Positions 14,385 to 26,458 of a stretch of 39,202 nucleotides of DNA are shown here, in pieces. This DNA comes from Neocallimastix lanati (nom. inval.). Its lineage: Eukaryota > Neocallimastigomycota > Neocallimastigomycetes > Neocallimastigales > Neocallimastigaceae. Location: the NCBI GenBank assembly GCA_016946835.1, contig JACVTC010000243.1:1-39202 (forward strand), in the 5' to 3' direction. The notes beneath the pieces are model-generated. The model saw only the letters and a list, made by a program, of their open reading frames with translations, was not told the DNA's origin and ran no database searches. Position 1 is the first letter of the stretch. The number at the start of each line of letters is the position of its first letter. A program made the position numbers and the translations under genes.

Positions 14385-15240
14385 TTAATTAATTTTCAAA
14401 AAATTAATACGTCTTTTACAAAACCGTTCACCACCATTATTATTATTTTCTTTTTTATATGTAATATCTATGATGTAATAATTATCATTATCAATTAAAT
14501 ATAATTTATTATCACTTGAAGAAAATGAACTATAATAATCTCTTGGTTCTAATGGACACCTCAAGTTTTTTTTTTTTATATTTATTTATTTTTATTTTTA
14601 TTTTATACATATAAAAAAATTCATAATAAGTAGTAAAAGATTTAGTTCTTATTACTACTAAACCTGCATAAACAAAACGATTTAAATTTGAAGTTGAAGA
14701 AGCTATATTATTAAAGGATATATATAATGGAGTGCCGTTAAATTTATAACTAATTCCCTTTACTTTGATTTTGCTGGGAATATTAACAATAATTTCAAAA
14801 GAACCAATGTTTCTATATGTTGGATCATCTGGTATATCTCTAGATTTTGTTTTCAGTAAAGTCGGTTGGTCTGCTTTAGGTTTTATATCTAAAGTATTAT
14901 ATTTTTAATAATCATAAATTTCATATTTAAATCTTTTTTTATTTTCATTTATAGTTATTAATGGATTTGATTCTAATTCTATCAATTTTTCTGGTATTTG
15001 AATATTTAAATATTTAATGTACCGTTTTTAGTTATACTGTCTGTTAGTATATCTTCTGTTAAACTTTGAACTGAAATAATATCATTTGCTGATATATATT
15101 TATCATTTAATTTTTCTATATTAATGAATTTTAAGGGACTTCAACTTTAATAATAGTTAAAAGTCCATCGTAATTAACTTTAGAAGATTCCATTAAATCA
15201 TAAATAGTATAATAGTATAATCACCATTACCATAAACAAG
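14385..15240 (-). pseudogene. Decayed unrecognised gene with micro-duplication frameshift
   Basis: Minus-strand reading gives clear protein-like segments in changing frames. Near 15240 there is VYGNGDYTI, then YDLMESSKVNYDGLLTII after a tandem 8-bp duplication (AATAGTAT at 15203-15210 and 15211-15218) that shifts the frame. Next come FINIEKLNDKYISAND, another frameshift near 15015, PEKLIELESNPL, an in-frame TAA, and a long clean stretch from about 14890 including DDPTYRNIGSFEIIV and NRFVYAGLVVIRTKS. The last part, PLEPRDYYSSFSSSDNKLY, ends at a TAA at 14385-14387. It may follow a genuine small intron, because GTATAA...CTTGAG keeps the frame. Several independent lesions argue for a pseudogene. 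The family is not recognised. Confidence 0.6.
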
Positions 15241-16636
<1,396 letters not shown>

Positions 16637-16664
16637 ATTATTTTAATTTTTAAATATTTAATAT

Positions 16665-17002
16665 AATTCTAAAATAAAATAGAACATTTATTTGTAATAA
16701 TTTTTTTATTTTACTTTAATACATAATTCATTCTATATTAAAATAAAAAAAAAGGTGTATTATATTTATTATATTTATTATATTTATTATATTTATTATA
16801 TTTATTATAGTTATTTTTTTAATTTTAATTTTTTTTTTTGTTGTTTTGTAATTAAATATATAAATTAATAATATAATTATTACTATTTGTTATGAAATAC
16901 ATTTTACTAAAAGTTCTTTAGAAGTTCCATATATTAAATTATTACATTATTAATTATTTAAAACATACATTTTGTAATAATATTACATATATATGTGGTT
17001 CA
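16665..17002 (-). repeat. 3' LTR of Ty1/copia element (degenerate)
   Basis: The stretch aligns with 21076-21364 over most of its length. Shared landmarks are AACATTTATTT, TTTACTTTAATACAT, AGGTGTATTA, AATTAAATATATAAATTAA, CATTATTAATTATTT and ACATATATA..ATGTGG. Its inner edge on the minus strand is TGAACCACATATATATG, starting with the expected TG and directly following the RNase H remnant. A (TATTTATTA)n expansion at 16757-16810 lengthens this copy. The outer edge at about 16665 is poorly defined, and no target-site duplication could be found. Confidence 0.65.
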
Positions 17003-17450
17003 TCAGCTATATTATATTGGGATTTTATATATCTTAAATTTATTTTATTCTCTTTTACTAATTCTCTAATTTTGGGATATTTTAAGTCTATATGTCTTGA
17101 CTTTGGATTAATTGTTTCATTCTTACTATTATATATTGCATCTTTATTATAGATTTTAATTGTTATACATCCAGTATTGATATTTAATTCATTTAAAAAG
17201 TTTTTAATCCATAATCATTTAAGAGCACACCCGTTTAGACTAGAATACTCGCTCTCAGCTGTTAAAACTGTCACACACTATTGAAGTGTGGAATACCATG
17301 TAACTGGTGTGAAACCCATTAAAATTTGGAAACCGGTAGCTGACCTTTTTTTTTCTTTCACCACCACTTGAATCATCATCTACATAAAATATTTAAATTA
17401 ATATTGCTTATAAATTTTAAGCCATAATATTTTGTCCTTTTTAAATATCT
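17003..17450 (-). pseudogene. copia RNase H remnant
   Basis: Minus-strand translation shows MKIFRYLKRTKYYGLKF, then YVDDDSSGGERKKRSATGF, then GFTPVTWYS, then TAESEYSSL, and near the end PKSRHIDLKYPKIRELV. This matches copia RNase H (LRYLKGT, Y.DADWAG, STTGF, SWKS, TAEAEY, HIDIRYHFIRE). At least three in-frame stops and frame changes are present. A TGA replaces the Trp expected in QDWFSA just before it. The LTR starts directly after NIAD, so the usual FTKPL end is lost. GC content is higher here (17215-17345) than in the surroundings. Confidence 0.75.
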
Positions 17451-17458
17451 AAAAATTT

Positions 17459-17854
17459 TCATAGCGCTAAATCAATCTTGATAAGTAGGATTATGGTAAA
17501 TATTAAAATTATAAAAACAGCTATTATTACTCTTAAGGAGTCTTGTTTTAAGGTTGGTGGGAAGATTTCTCTATAATCTATACCTAATACTTGTGAGAAA
17601 CCTCTCGCAACTAATCTAGCTTTGTATTTAATAATTCTGCCTTTATCATCCTTTTTATATGTGAATACCCATCTACAAGATATTACATTCTTACCTTTAG
17701 ATATACAGGAGATATATTTATAGACTTTTTGACTTTTCATATTAGTTAATTCATCTTCCACAGCTTTTAACCATAGTTTTTCATCAAGTCGACCATAAAT
17801 GTTATCAAAATTTGTAGGGGGCTTTAAGACTTCATTATCGAAAGAATACTTCAA
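17459..17854 (-). pseudogene. copia reverse transcriptase N-terminal part, core deleted
   Basis: The frame contains LWLKAVEDELTNMKS, KGKNVISCRWVFTYKKD and IIKYKARLVARGFSQV, followed by GIDYREIFPPTLKQDSLR, the classic start of the copia RT domain (RVT_2). After SLRVIIAV the homology breaks and the RNase H linker begins within about 60 bp. The palm segment with the YVDD active site is therefore absent, an internal deletion of several hundred base pairs. A stretch of polyprotein linker rich in Asn follows on the right. Confidence 0.85.
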
Positions 17855-17869
17855 AATTGACTAAGTTTC

Positions 17870-18120
17870 TTAATTTTTTATTTATGTCATCCTCAAATTC
17901 TTCATTAAATTTTCTCTTTACCATTATTATATTTATTATAATTTTCTGAATTCGTGTATTATTATTTAGAGAATCATCAATTGTGGAATTTACATGTTTG
18001 TTTACATTCAATCGTTTATTTAAATTTAAAAGTTGAATTAAATTGTTTATTTACTGAATTAATTTATTTTACTTTAGTTTTCGTCAATTTTACTCTTATT
18101 ATAATTAATATTGTTATTCA

Positions 18121-18159
<39 letters not shown>

Positions 18160-18485
18160 AATTTAAGTCTTTACTTACATTTTCGTCATTTGAAATTGAA
18201 TATTTGTTTACTTTATTTAAATTTAAATCATTTTTAATTAAATTTTTTAATTCAAAGTAATTACCTTTGCTTTTATTATTATTATCAAAATTATTTAATT
18301 TATCCTGATTTTTGTCTGAAATTATATCATTTCCTGATTTATTTCCAGAGTTGAATGTGTATTCATGAATATGATTTTTGACCATTTTTAAATAATGAAT
18401 TTAAATTTAAATTATCATAGTTTATATTTGAATTATAATTATTATTATTAATTAAATTATTATTTTCAATTTTATCATTAATTAA

Positions 18486-18518
<33 letters not shown>

Positions 18519-18590
18519 ATCTTTAAATTAGTATCATTTTCAAAATTTATATTTAAATTATTTAAATGGCCATTTTGAAAATTCAAATTA
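17870..18590 (-). pseudogene. copia polyprotein linker between integrase and RT, Asn-rich
   Basis: The stretch lies between the integrase and RT homology blocks on the minus strand. It includes a 103-codon open frame (18074-18385) rich in N, K, D and S with a run of 12 Asn encoded by a (TTA)n tract. This is typical of the variable region after the integrase core. It carries no catalytic motif, and frames are broken on both sides. Confidence 0.5.
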
Positions 18591-18597
18591 AGATTAT

Positions 18598-19400
18598 CTA
18601 AAACATGAGGAGAAAATTTTTATTTATATTATTATATATATAATAAGGCAAATAATAATTTGGAGTATTATAATTATATTGGCCATAAATGGAAGGATCA
18701 TAATAATTACGGATATTATTATTGTTACTTTTATGAAGGATTCTATTATGTAAATAATTAGCCGTGGTAATAACATCCTCCCAAAACATATGATTTAAAT
18801 AAGGGTCTTCTAACATTGCTCTAGCACTAGGTAATAAGGTACCATGAAAACTTTCAACCCTACCATTTTGTTGTGCATTATTTGGAATCGTAGGTTCAAA
18901 AATAATACCATTAATATTACAGAACTCTTTTAAACGTATTATTAATAAATTCGGTTCCATTATCTGAGTGTAAATATTTTATAGTTTTATTAAGATAATT
19001 TTTTACTTTATTGTACAAAGTTAAAAATACATTAAATATTTCACTTTTAAATTTACAAAAGATGACCCATCCGTATCTGGAGTAGTCATCCAAAATAGTC
19101 AGAAAACATTTATTATCATAAAGTGAACTTTGTTTTAATGAAACTGTATCAATATGAACCCTTTCGAATGGTTCAGTAGCCCTCCTTTAATTTACATGAA
19201 ACGAATAGTTTTTTTTAATTTGGAGAGGGCATATATTTTACATTTATTTTTAGTTTCAATTTTTGATTAAATATTTTTTAAACTATTAATATTAAAATGA
19301 CCTAATCTCCGATGTCACGTATACAGATTATTACCTTTTTCAGATTCCGAAGTAATATTGTTACATAACAAATTATTTTTAAATTCAATCTTTCTTTTCG
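18598..19400 (-). pseudogene. copia integrase (GAG-pre-integrase and DDE core), frameshifted
   Basis: On the minus strand the pre-integrase motif HRRLGHFNINSLKNI follows LYT and a TGA (19315-19317) where the family has Trp. The core then shows FLTILDDYSRYGWVIF (first Asp, about 19085), HSDNGTEFINN (second Asp, about 18963) and NNAQQNGRVESFHGTLL (Glu at 18853-18855). Next come SARAMLEDPYLNHMFWEDV and TTANYLHNRI. All three catalytic residues can be read, but a frameshift lies between NGTEFINN and LKEFC. The integrase would insert element cDNA; this copy is non-functional. Confidence 0.85.
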
Positions 19401-19499
19401 AGGGCAATATAATATAAGTTCTAGACTCATTTTTACTAGAACTATATATTTTATTATATGTTTTTGTTATATATAGATACATTATTTTTATTATTATTT

Positions 19500-19800
19500 T
19501 TTTTTAAAAAATTGTTTTAAAATACTGATCTCTAAGACAGTCTATAGATATTAAATTCTTTTTGAATACCAGTACATATAAAACATTTTTTAAATTTATT
19601 TTATTATCAAAAATGTAGCATTTATATGTTCCTTTGAATTTCGACTTTATGTATTCTCCATATGAGAAGTATATTCTTATATTAAACTATGTTACCTCGG
19701 ATAGATATTCTTAATCACCATCATATGATAAGTAATTCCGAAAAACAAGTGTCCATGCATTTAATTTATTTTTATTGTTTTTATTGTTTTTTCTCTCTTC
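19500..19800 (-). pseudogene. copia aspartic protease remnant
   Basis: Minus-strand text near 19730 reads SGITYHM in one frame and AWTL in another. This fits the copia protease start (W.LDSGA..HM) with the catalytic Asp and frame lost. Downstream, INLKNVLYV and FKKNLISI (about 19540-19600) match the protease C-terminal half (L.NVLYVP.F..NLISI). Stops occur between the blocks. Confidence 0.6.
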
Positions 19801-20933
19801 TGATGAATTACTGTACGTGTAATGTTTTAATTTTTGCATTGGCATAAGGTTTTTTGAATAATTGTAAAAGTTATTATTTGATTCAAAATTATATGAATCA
19901 TTATAATCTTCGAAGAAATATTCTTTATGATTTTCAATATAATTTTTATTTATATTATTAATTTTAGCATTTTTACATTGTATTCTGTTTTTATGGTACC
20001 TCCTTTTATTGTAGTTATTATACTTTTTCTTTCTTTTATTAATATTGTAACAATTATCTTTAAATTTGCATTCATCAGAAAAATATCCAAACCATCCGAA
20101 ATCCCAACATTTAATATTATTTTTATTTAATTTATTTTGTTGATTATTATTATTATTATAATTTCTTGATTTATTATTGCCATTATAAGTATTTCTTTTT
20201 TTAATTTTGACTGTAATTATTACCTTTTTGATTTTGATTTTAATTAATACGTATTTTATTATTGTTATTTTGATTACTACGAATATAATTAGAATTAATT
20301 TTTGTTTCATCATTTAGAGAAGTTGATGCTTTTTCTTCTTTTTTAATAATAATTTCTTGAATACCTTTTAATTATTGAAAACAACTACACATTTAATTGA
20401 AAAAAAATTTTAATTAAATGTGTAGTTGTTTCTTCCCAATTAGGTTCACAACTTAAAATATTTGATTTTAAAGCTAAATCTTCTGGAATAGCATTATATA
20501 AATAATTAAATTTATCTTGATATTCTAATTTTTCTTTAATATTTTCTAATTCATTAAATTTTAAATTCATATCAGATATGAATTTAGATAACATCCATCA
20601 TAATCTGAATCATATCTTAGTTTTATTAATTCTTATTTAATTTTTTCTATTCTTTCACTTCTACCTCGTTGATTTAAAGTTTCAATTAATTTAAAAATAT
20701 CATATGATGTTAATGGTAAAAAATCTTTTTTAATTGGTAAATCATTAGAAATACTATTCATAAGGTATTTCTTAGAGGTAGCATCATCAACAATAGATTA
20801 ATTAATTCTCTAAGAACTCGTTGTTATAATTTCTTTTCTTTAAGAAGCAAATATAATTGTTGTTTAAGAAGTAAATATAATTAAATAAACTGTCTAAAAT
20901 ATCTTTAGTTCCATTCTCCTCCTTATTACTCAT
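19801..20933 (-). pseudogene. copia gag remnant with degenerate zinc knuckle
   Basis: It probably starts at ATG 20931-20933 (MSNKEENGTKDILDSLF). Segments in several frames follow: DFLPLTSYDIFKLIETL, then ELENIKEKLEYQDKFNYLY with NAIPEDLALKSNIL (20385-20594), typical of copia gag (UBN2-like). The CCHC knuckle at 20068-20109 reads CWDFGWFGYFSDEC, so the second Cys has become Phe and the His has become Tyr. At least three frameshifts or stops break it. Gag would form the particle and bind element RNA. Confidence 0.75.
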
Positions 20934-21059
20934 TTTATTTATTTAATTTTATTATTAAAATTTATTTTACTTTAAAACACACAATTAATAATTTTTAAAT
21001 GGGCACTTTTAAAATTTAAAAACACCTATATATAAAGTCATTATTATTAACATAGAAGT

Positions 21060-21075
21060 CTTGAGACTTTTAATC
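21060..21075 (-). other. Putative primer-binding site, tRNA-Lys(UUU) anticodon-half type
   Basis: The 16 bases directly inside the 5' LTR read CTTGAGACTTTTAATC on the plus strand. That resembles the anticodon arm of tRNA-Lys(UUU) (GAGACTTTTAATCTC). The minus (element) strand would therefore pair with a tRNA half, as in hemivirus-type copia elements that use a cleaved tRNA primer. The position, immediately after the LTR's terminal CA, is right. The tRNA match is from memory of the conserved anticodon loop. Confidence 0.45.
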
Positions 21076-21364
21076 TGTTATGAAATACACTTTAACATTT
21101 ATTTATAACTTTCTTTTTTTTTTTACTTTAATACATTATTCATTTTATAATTAAAACATAAAAATAAGGTGTATTAATATTTATTATAGTTATTTTTCAA
21201 TTTTTTTTTTCTTTTCGTTGTTTTTATAATTAAATATATAAATTAAGAATAAAATTATTTTTGTTAAACTTCTTAATTATGTTTAAAAGTTTCATATTAA
21301 ATAATAGCATTATTAATTATTTATAACATATATTTTATAATTTTACATATATACATGTGGTATA
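21076..21364 (-). repeat. 5' LTR of Ty1/copia element
   Basis: This LTR of about 289 bp is the partner of 16665-17002. On the plus strand it opens TGTTATGAAATACAC at 21076, so the element-strand LTR ends in CA next to the putative primer-binding site. It closes at ACATATATACATGTGG near 21360. The outermost bases (TATACCACAT on the element strand) have lost the TG seen in the other LTR. Divergence between the LTRs indicates an old insertion. Confidence 0.7.
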
Positions 21365-22054
21365 TATCATATGATTTAATACGCCATACTTATACATATA
21401 TTATATATATATTATATTATACCTATTTATTATTACCAATTTTTATTTATTTATTATATATTAATTTTATATAAACTTTATTAAACTTATTTCTATCCAT
21501 ATTGAAAATTTTTCCATTATTATTTAATCCTAACTTATAATATATCTAAATTTATATATATTAAATTTATTTAAAATGAATATAAATAAATAAATAAATA
21601 GGTAAATAAATAAATATAAATAGCTTAATAGATGAATAAATAAATAATCAAATAAATAATTATATAATCAAGTTTTTAAAGTAATTTTTATTATTTTTTT
21701 TTTTTTTATTTGATAACAAAATAATTTTTCAAATTGATCAATTAAAAAAATTTTTAATAATTAATCCTTTTTGAATAATATTTTTATTAATATAATTTTT
21801 TTTATATCTTTTTTATTTTTATTTTTTTATAGTATTAATATATATACATATATTTTTTTAAAAAAAAATTACCTTAAAATATTTTTTTGAATAAATATTA
21901 TAATTTAAAAAAAACAAAATTGTTTAATTTTATTTTTTTTATAATACTTTTTTTATATATTTATATAAATTTTATTAATATGGTAAATAAAAGAATATAG
22001 CAGAAAACAAATAGCCAAAAAAAAAAAAAAAAAAAAAAATAGAATGAAGAGAAA
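21365..22054. other. AT-rich upstream region of Dicer
   Basis: The stretch holds the 5' flank of the Dicer gene with T runs, (TAAA)n near 21580-21650 and a 23-nt A run at 22019-22041 just before the start codon. No promoter motif can be picked out from this composition, and no gene is seen. Confidence 0.5.
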
Positions 22055-24543
22055 ATGACATTTGTTAATCATCAAAATTTGTATTATTTAAATGTAGTAA
22101 AATATGCTTTAGAAAAAAATGTTTTAGCTTTAGTTCCAACTGGTGTTGGAAAAACATTTCTTTATACCATTCTTTTAGAATATTTTTCAGAATTCATTGG
22201 AAGAGACCATTCAAATAAATTAATTGAACTTTCAGAAGATATTATACCTTTATTTAATAATTTATATAATTTTGTAAAAATTGAAAATGAAAGCAATACC
22301 AAAAAAGGTATACATATTTATATATATATATTTAAATTAAATAATTAAATTTTATATTATTATATAATAATATGTTTTGTTTTCTTGTTAGTAAAGATAT
22401 AATTTTAGTTTAGAATAATATTATTAATTTTTATATATATATATATTTTTTATATATAATAACTATTTTTTATATAATAAAATTTATTGACATTTCAAAT
22501 TTTGGTTGACAAAATAAATATCAAATTTATTATTATTTTTTTTATTTTTTTTTTTTTTTTTTAATTTATCTAAATTGATTTTTTATAATTGTTGCTGATA
22601 CATATATATATGAATTATAAAATATAGTTAATATTAGTGAATTCGTCAATTCTTCAAAATTTGAAGATTTATTAAAACAAAATCCAATATCACGTTCAAA
22701 GATAATTAATAACATATTTAGTATTAAATTAAGAATTAAATTAAAGCGATGGATTGGATTAAAATTAATATTACCTTTTACTCAAAAAAAGACCATTATT
22801 CTTGTTTCATCTCCAGCAGTTTTACAAAAGCAATTATTAGCTTTAGGAACAGTTAGCGATTTTAATTTAGGTTGGTTTACTAGTACATCATCTAAATTTA
22901 ATATTCCAACAAATTACAATAATAATAATTCAGATGGTAATAATTACAGTAAATCTGATAGTTCTAATGGTAATAATAATGAAAAGAAGAAGAAAATATT
23001 AAATGTTGTAAATTCTAATTTAAATCAAGGAACTAATTTAGAGACTTCGTATCCAACAACATTTGAAAACTGTTGGGATATTGTTAATTTTATTATTAGC
23101 AATTATACCAAAGATGCATTATTATTAACACCAAGACAATTTAAATATTTATTAGATATTGGTTTATTGACTTTCAATACTAATATTAAATTGGTTGTAA
23201 TAGATCACTGTCAAGTAATTCAAAGTAAACCACACTATTCATTATATGAAAAAATTATGGCATACTATAAAGAAATGAATGAGAAAACAAATTCTATTGA
23301 AACAGAGGAAGATAATAAAGATGATGATGATCAGAAACCAAGAAAAAGGAGACGTTTAGATTCGAAAGAACTTAAGGGTTCATTAATAACAAGAATTGTT
23401 AGTATTATTGATAATCTTTTATCATTAGATAAAATGAAGAAGGATAAAAAAATTAGTATTAATTTTATGGAAAAATTTTATCATTGTCAAATGGTTTGGG
23501 TTGATGAAGAGACAAATAATAATCGTATATTATCAAGTATTTCAAATGATTTATTGAAGTCTAATACTATAAAAGCTTTAGAAGAAGAAATAACTTCAAA
23601 GAATGATAATGATAAAAATTTTATTACAAATAGCAAAGAACAAATATCTTATGATACAAAAGAATCTAATAATAATACAGAAGAAGGTACTGATATTAAT
23701 AAAAATAAAGAAAATTCATTATTAGAAGAAGAAAAAAATTCATTGAAAAATACAACAAAGGTAATAAGAAAGCAGAATCCAATTTCAAAAAAATTACAGG
23801 ATAAATTGAATGAACTTCAAGATAATAAATTAAATTCAATTTTCTTTTCTAATGAATCAATCATTAATTACTATCAATGTCTTGATATTAACTGGAATAT
23901 TTATGATGAACAAATTAAATTAGAAAAACAAAAACAAAAACAAAAAAATCCTCAAGAATCCTTTTTCCATCAACAATTTAAAATTCCTACTATTCTTTTT
24001 AAAGATATGGAAAAGGCCAATATTAATGATCGATTTAAAATTTTATTAATTACTTTTCTTAAATTAATGGAATTTTTAGTAAAAAAAATGAGTTGGTTAA
24101 ATGATTATAAAAGTTTAGAAAATACAAAACGTTTGATCAAGTTAATTAAAAGTGAATATAAAGAATCAGGCTTATGGTGTGCTTGTAACTTGGCCCGTCT
24201 TTATGTTGAAAGTTTATATCAAACGTTTCGCTATCATATTATTAAAGAAGATTATGATCTTTTATTAAATAAACATTATCAATATACCCAATATTTACTT
24301 CAACATTTTAATTTTAATTCTTTAAATAATAATCAGTTTCTTTCCCCTAAGATTGCTTATATTATTCAATGTCTTGAAAACCATATAAAAAAAATTAATC
24401 AAAAGAAGGTAATTTATATTTATATAGTTTTTAATAAGAATTTATATATATATATATATATAATAGAAAATATAATATATAAATATTTATATTTTTATTT
24501 TTTATTTTTTATTTATTTTTTTTTTTTTAATTTTTAATTTTTA

Positions 24544-24575
<32 letters not shown>

Positions 24576-26424
24576 ATTCTATTCTATTATATATATATTA
24601 TATATTTTATATCTTTTTTAAATTTCCGTTTAATAATAATTTATATATATATATATAATATAAAAGAAAAACTATCATTACGATTCAACTATTGACAATA
24701 CATTTTACAGAGGAATAATTATTGTTAATCATTTAATGGGTTTAAAAACTCTTACTGAGTTTTTAAATGAGATTCCTATTTTAAAACAACACGGTATCCA
24801 TTGTGGTTATTTAATGGAAGTTAATAATAATTATGGTTCTTCTTATAAAACAAATTATAATCAAAATCAAATCTTGCAGTTATTTAATAAAAATAAAATT
24901 AATACATTAATTATTACAAGAAAAATGTTACAAGTCTCATTAAAGTAAGTTCTAAGTTTCTTAAAATATTTATAATATATATAGATTATTTTACAATTTT
25001 ATTTTTTCTTAATATTATAATATATTTAATTATTATAATTCTTTAAAATTATAATTTTTTTGTAATTTTAATTTTTTTATAATTTTAATTTTTTTTTATT
25101 ATTTTTATTTTTTTTTTTTTTTATTTTTTTTATTTTTTTATTTTTATTTTTTTATTTTTATTTTTAATCTGCTTACGTATGATAATAATTTGATAAAAAA
25201 AAAAAAAAAAAAGTTTAATAATTTACTTAATTATTATATATATAAGCATATATATGATCGTTAAAAATAAATATATTTAATTTTTTTTTTTATTTTATAA
25301 TAAAAAATATAATACAAAAAATAAAAATAAAAATAAAAATATGATATAAAAATAAATATAATATTATTAATGATAAATAAATATTATGAAAATTAATATA
25401 AATATAGTAACAATAATAATAATTATTATAGTAATAATAATAATAATAATAATAAATAATAATAATAATAATAGTAAAAGTATACTTTAAATTGTATTCA
25501 TTTTTATTTTTAAATTTTTAAATTCTACATCTAATTTTTATTGTATATACATACATTTAAATAAATTATAATATTTTTGTATCTATGAAAATTACTTAAC
25601 ATTCCTATACTATAATATTAATGAACATATAAATATATAATTCAACTGATTAGAATCACTAATTTATCGTTAATTATTGTCTCAGAAGCATTAACTTATT
25701 CACAAGATTATTTAGATATTTATTATAGAGTAAATATGATGAAAAATCCAGATTTTGAAGTTGTATTTATGATGTCAAATGATAAGAAATCGATTGATAA
25801 TAATACTACAACATCATCAAAAGAAAGTAACGAAAGAGATATACTTAAAGAATCATTATCTTTATTAGCAGCAGCAAAAGTTAAAATTATTAAAGATCAA
25901 GGTATTACTAAAAGTGATATTTTTAGTAAGAATAAAGCAAATAAGAAAAATAATGATATTAATAAAAGAACCTATGCTCGATTAATTTTAGCAAATAATT
26001 TTATTTTAGCAAATGAAAAATTTGTTAATAATTATTTATGTGCTAATGATAAACCAGTTCATACAACAATAAATCTTTCTATTTCTTTAATGTCAGCTGA
26101 ATCTATTCTTGTAAAATTATTTTCATGTTCACAAACTCTTTATCATTTTAAAAGTTTTTTAATATATGATGTTGGTATTTCTAAAGCTAATATAAATATG
26201 AATTTAGATTTAGATACCAACTTAAAAGGTATTACATCATATGTTGATTATTCTAAAAAAAATAAGGCCAATAAAGAAAATAAAAGTGAAAAAATATGGG
26301 ATATCTATAAGATACAAAGACAAAATCAACTTTTAAAAAATAAATATCTAACCTTGGCAGAATGGAATCAATATTGGTTGAATGAGAAAGAAATTGAAAA
26401 TAATAAAAGCATTCACCAAAATGA

Positions 26425-26458
<34 letters not shown>

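Larger units (their letters stand above)
16665..21364 (-). mobile_element. Degenerate Ty1/copia (Pseudoviridae-type) LTR retrotransposon
   Basis: A 4.7-kb element on the minus strand is bounded by two similar LTRs of about 290-340 bp. Gene order read from right to left is gag, protease, integrase, RT, RNase H. Integrase before RT defines the copia type. Every gene carries frameshifts or stops, and the RT core is missing, so this copy cannot transpose on its own. It lies about 0.7 kb upstream of Dicer, in the opposite orientation. Confidence 0.88.
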
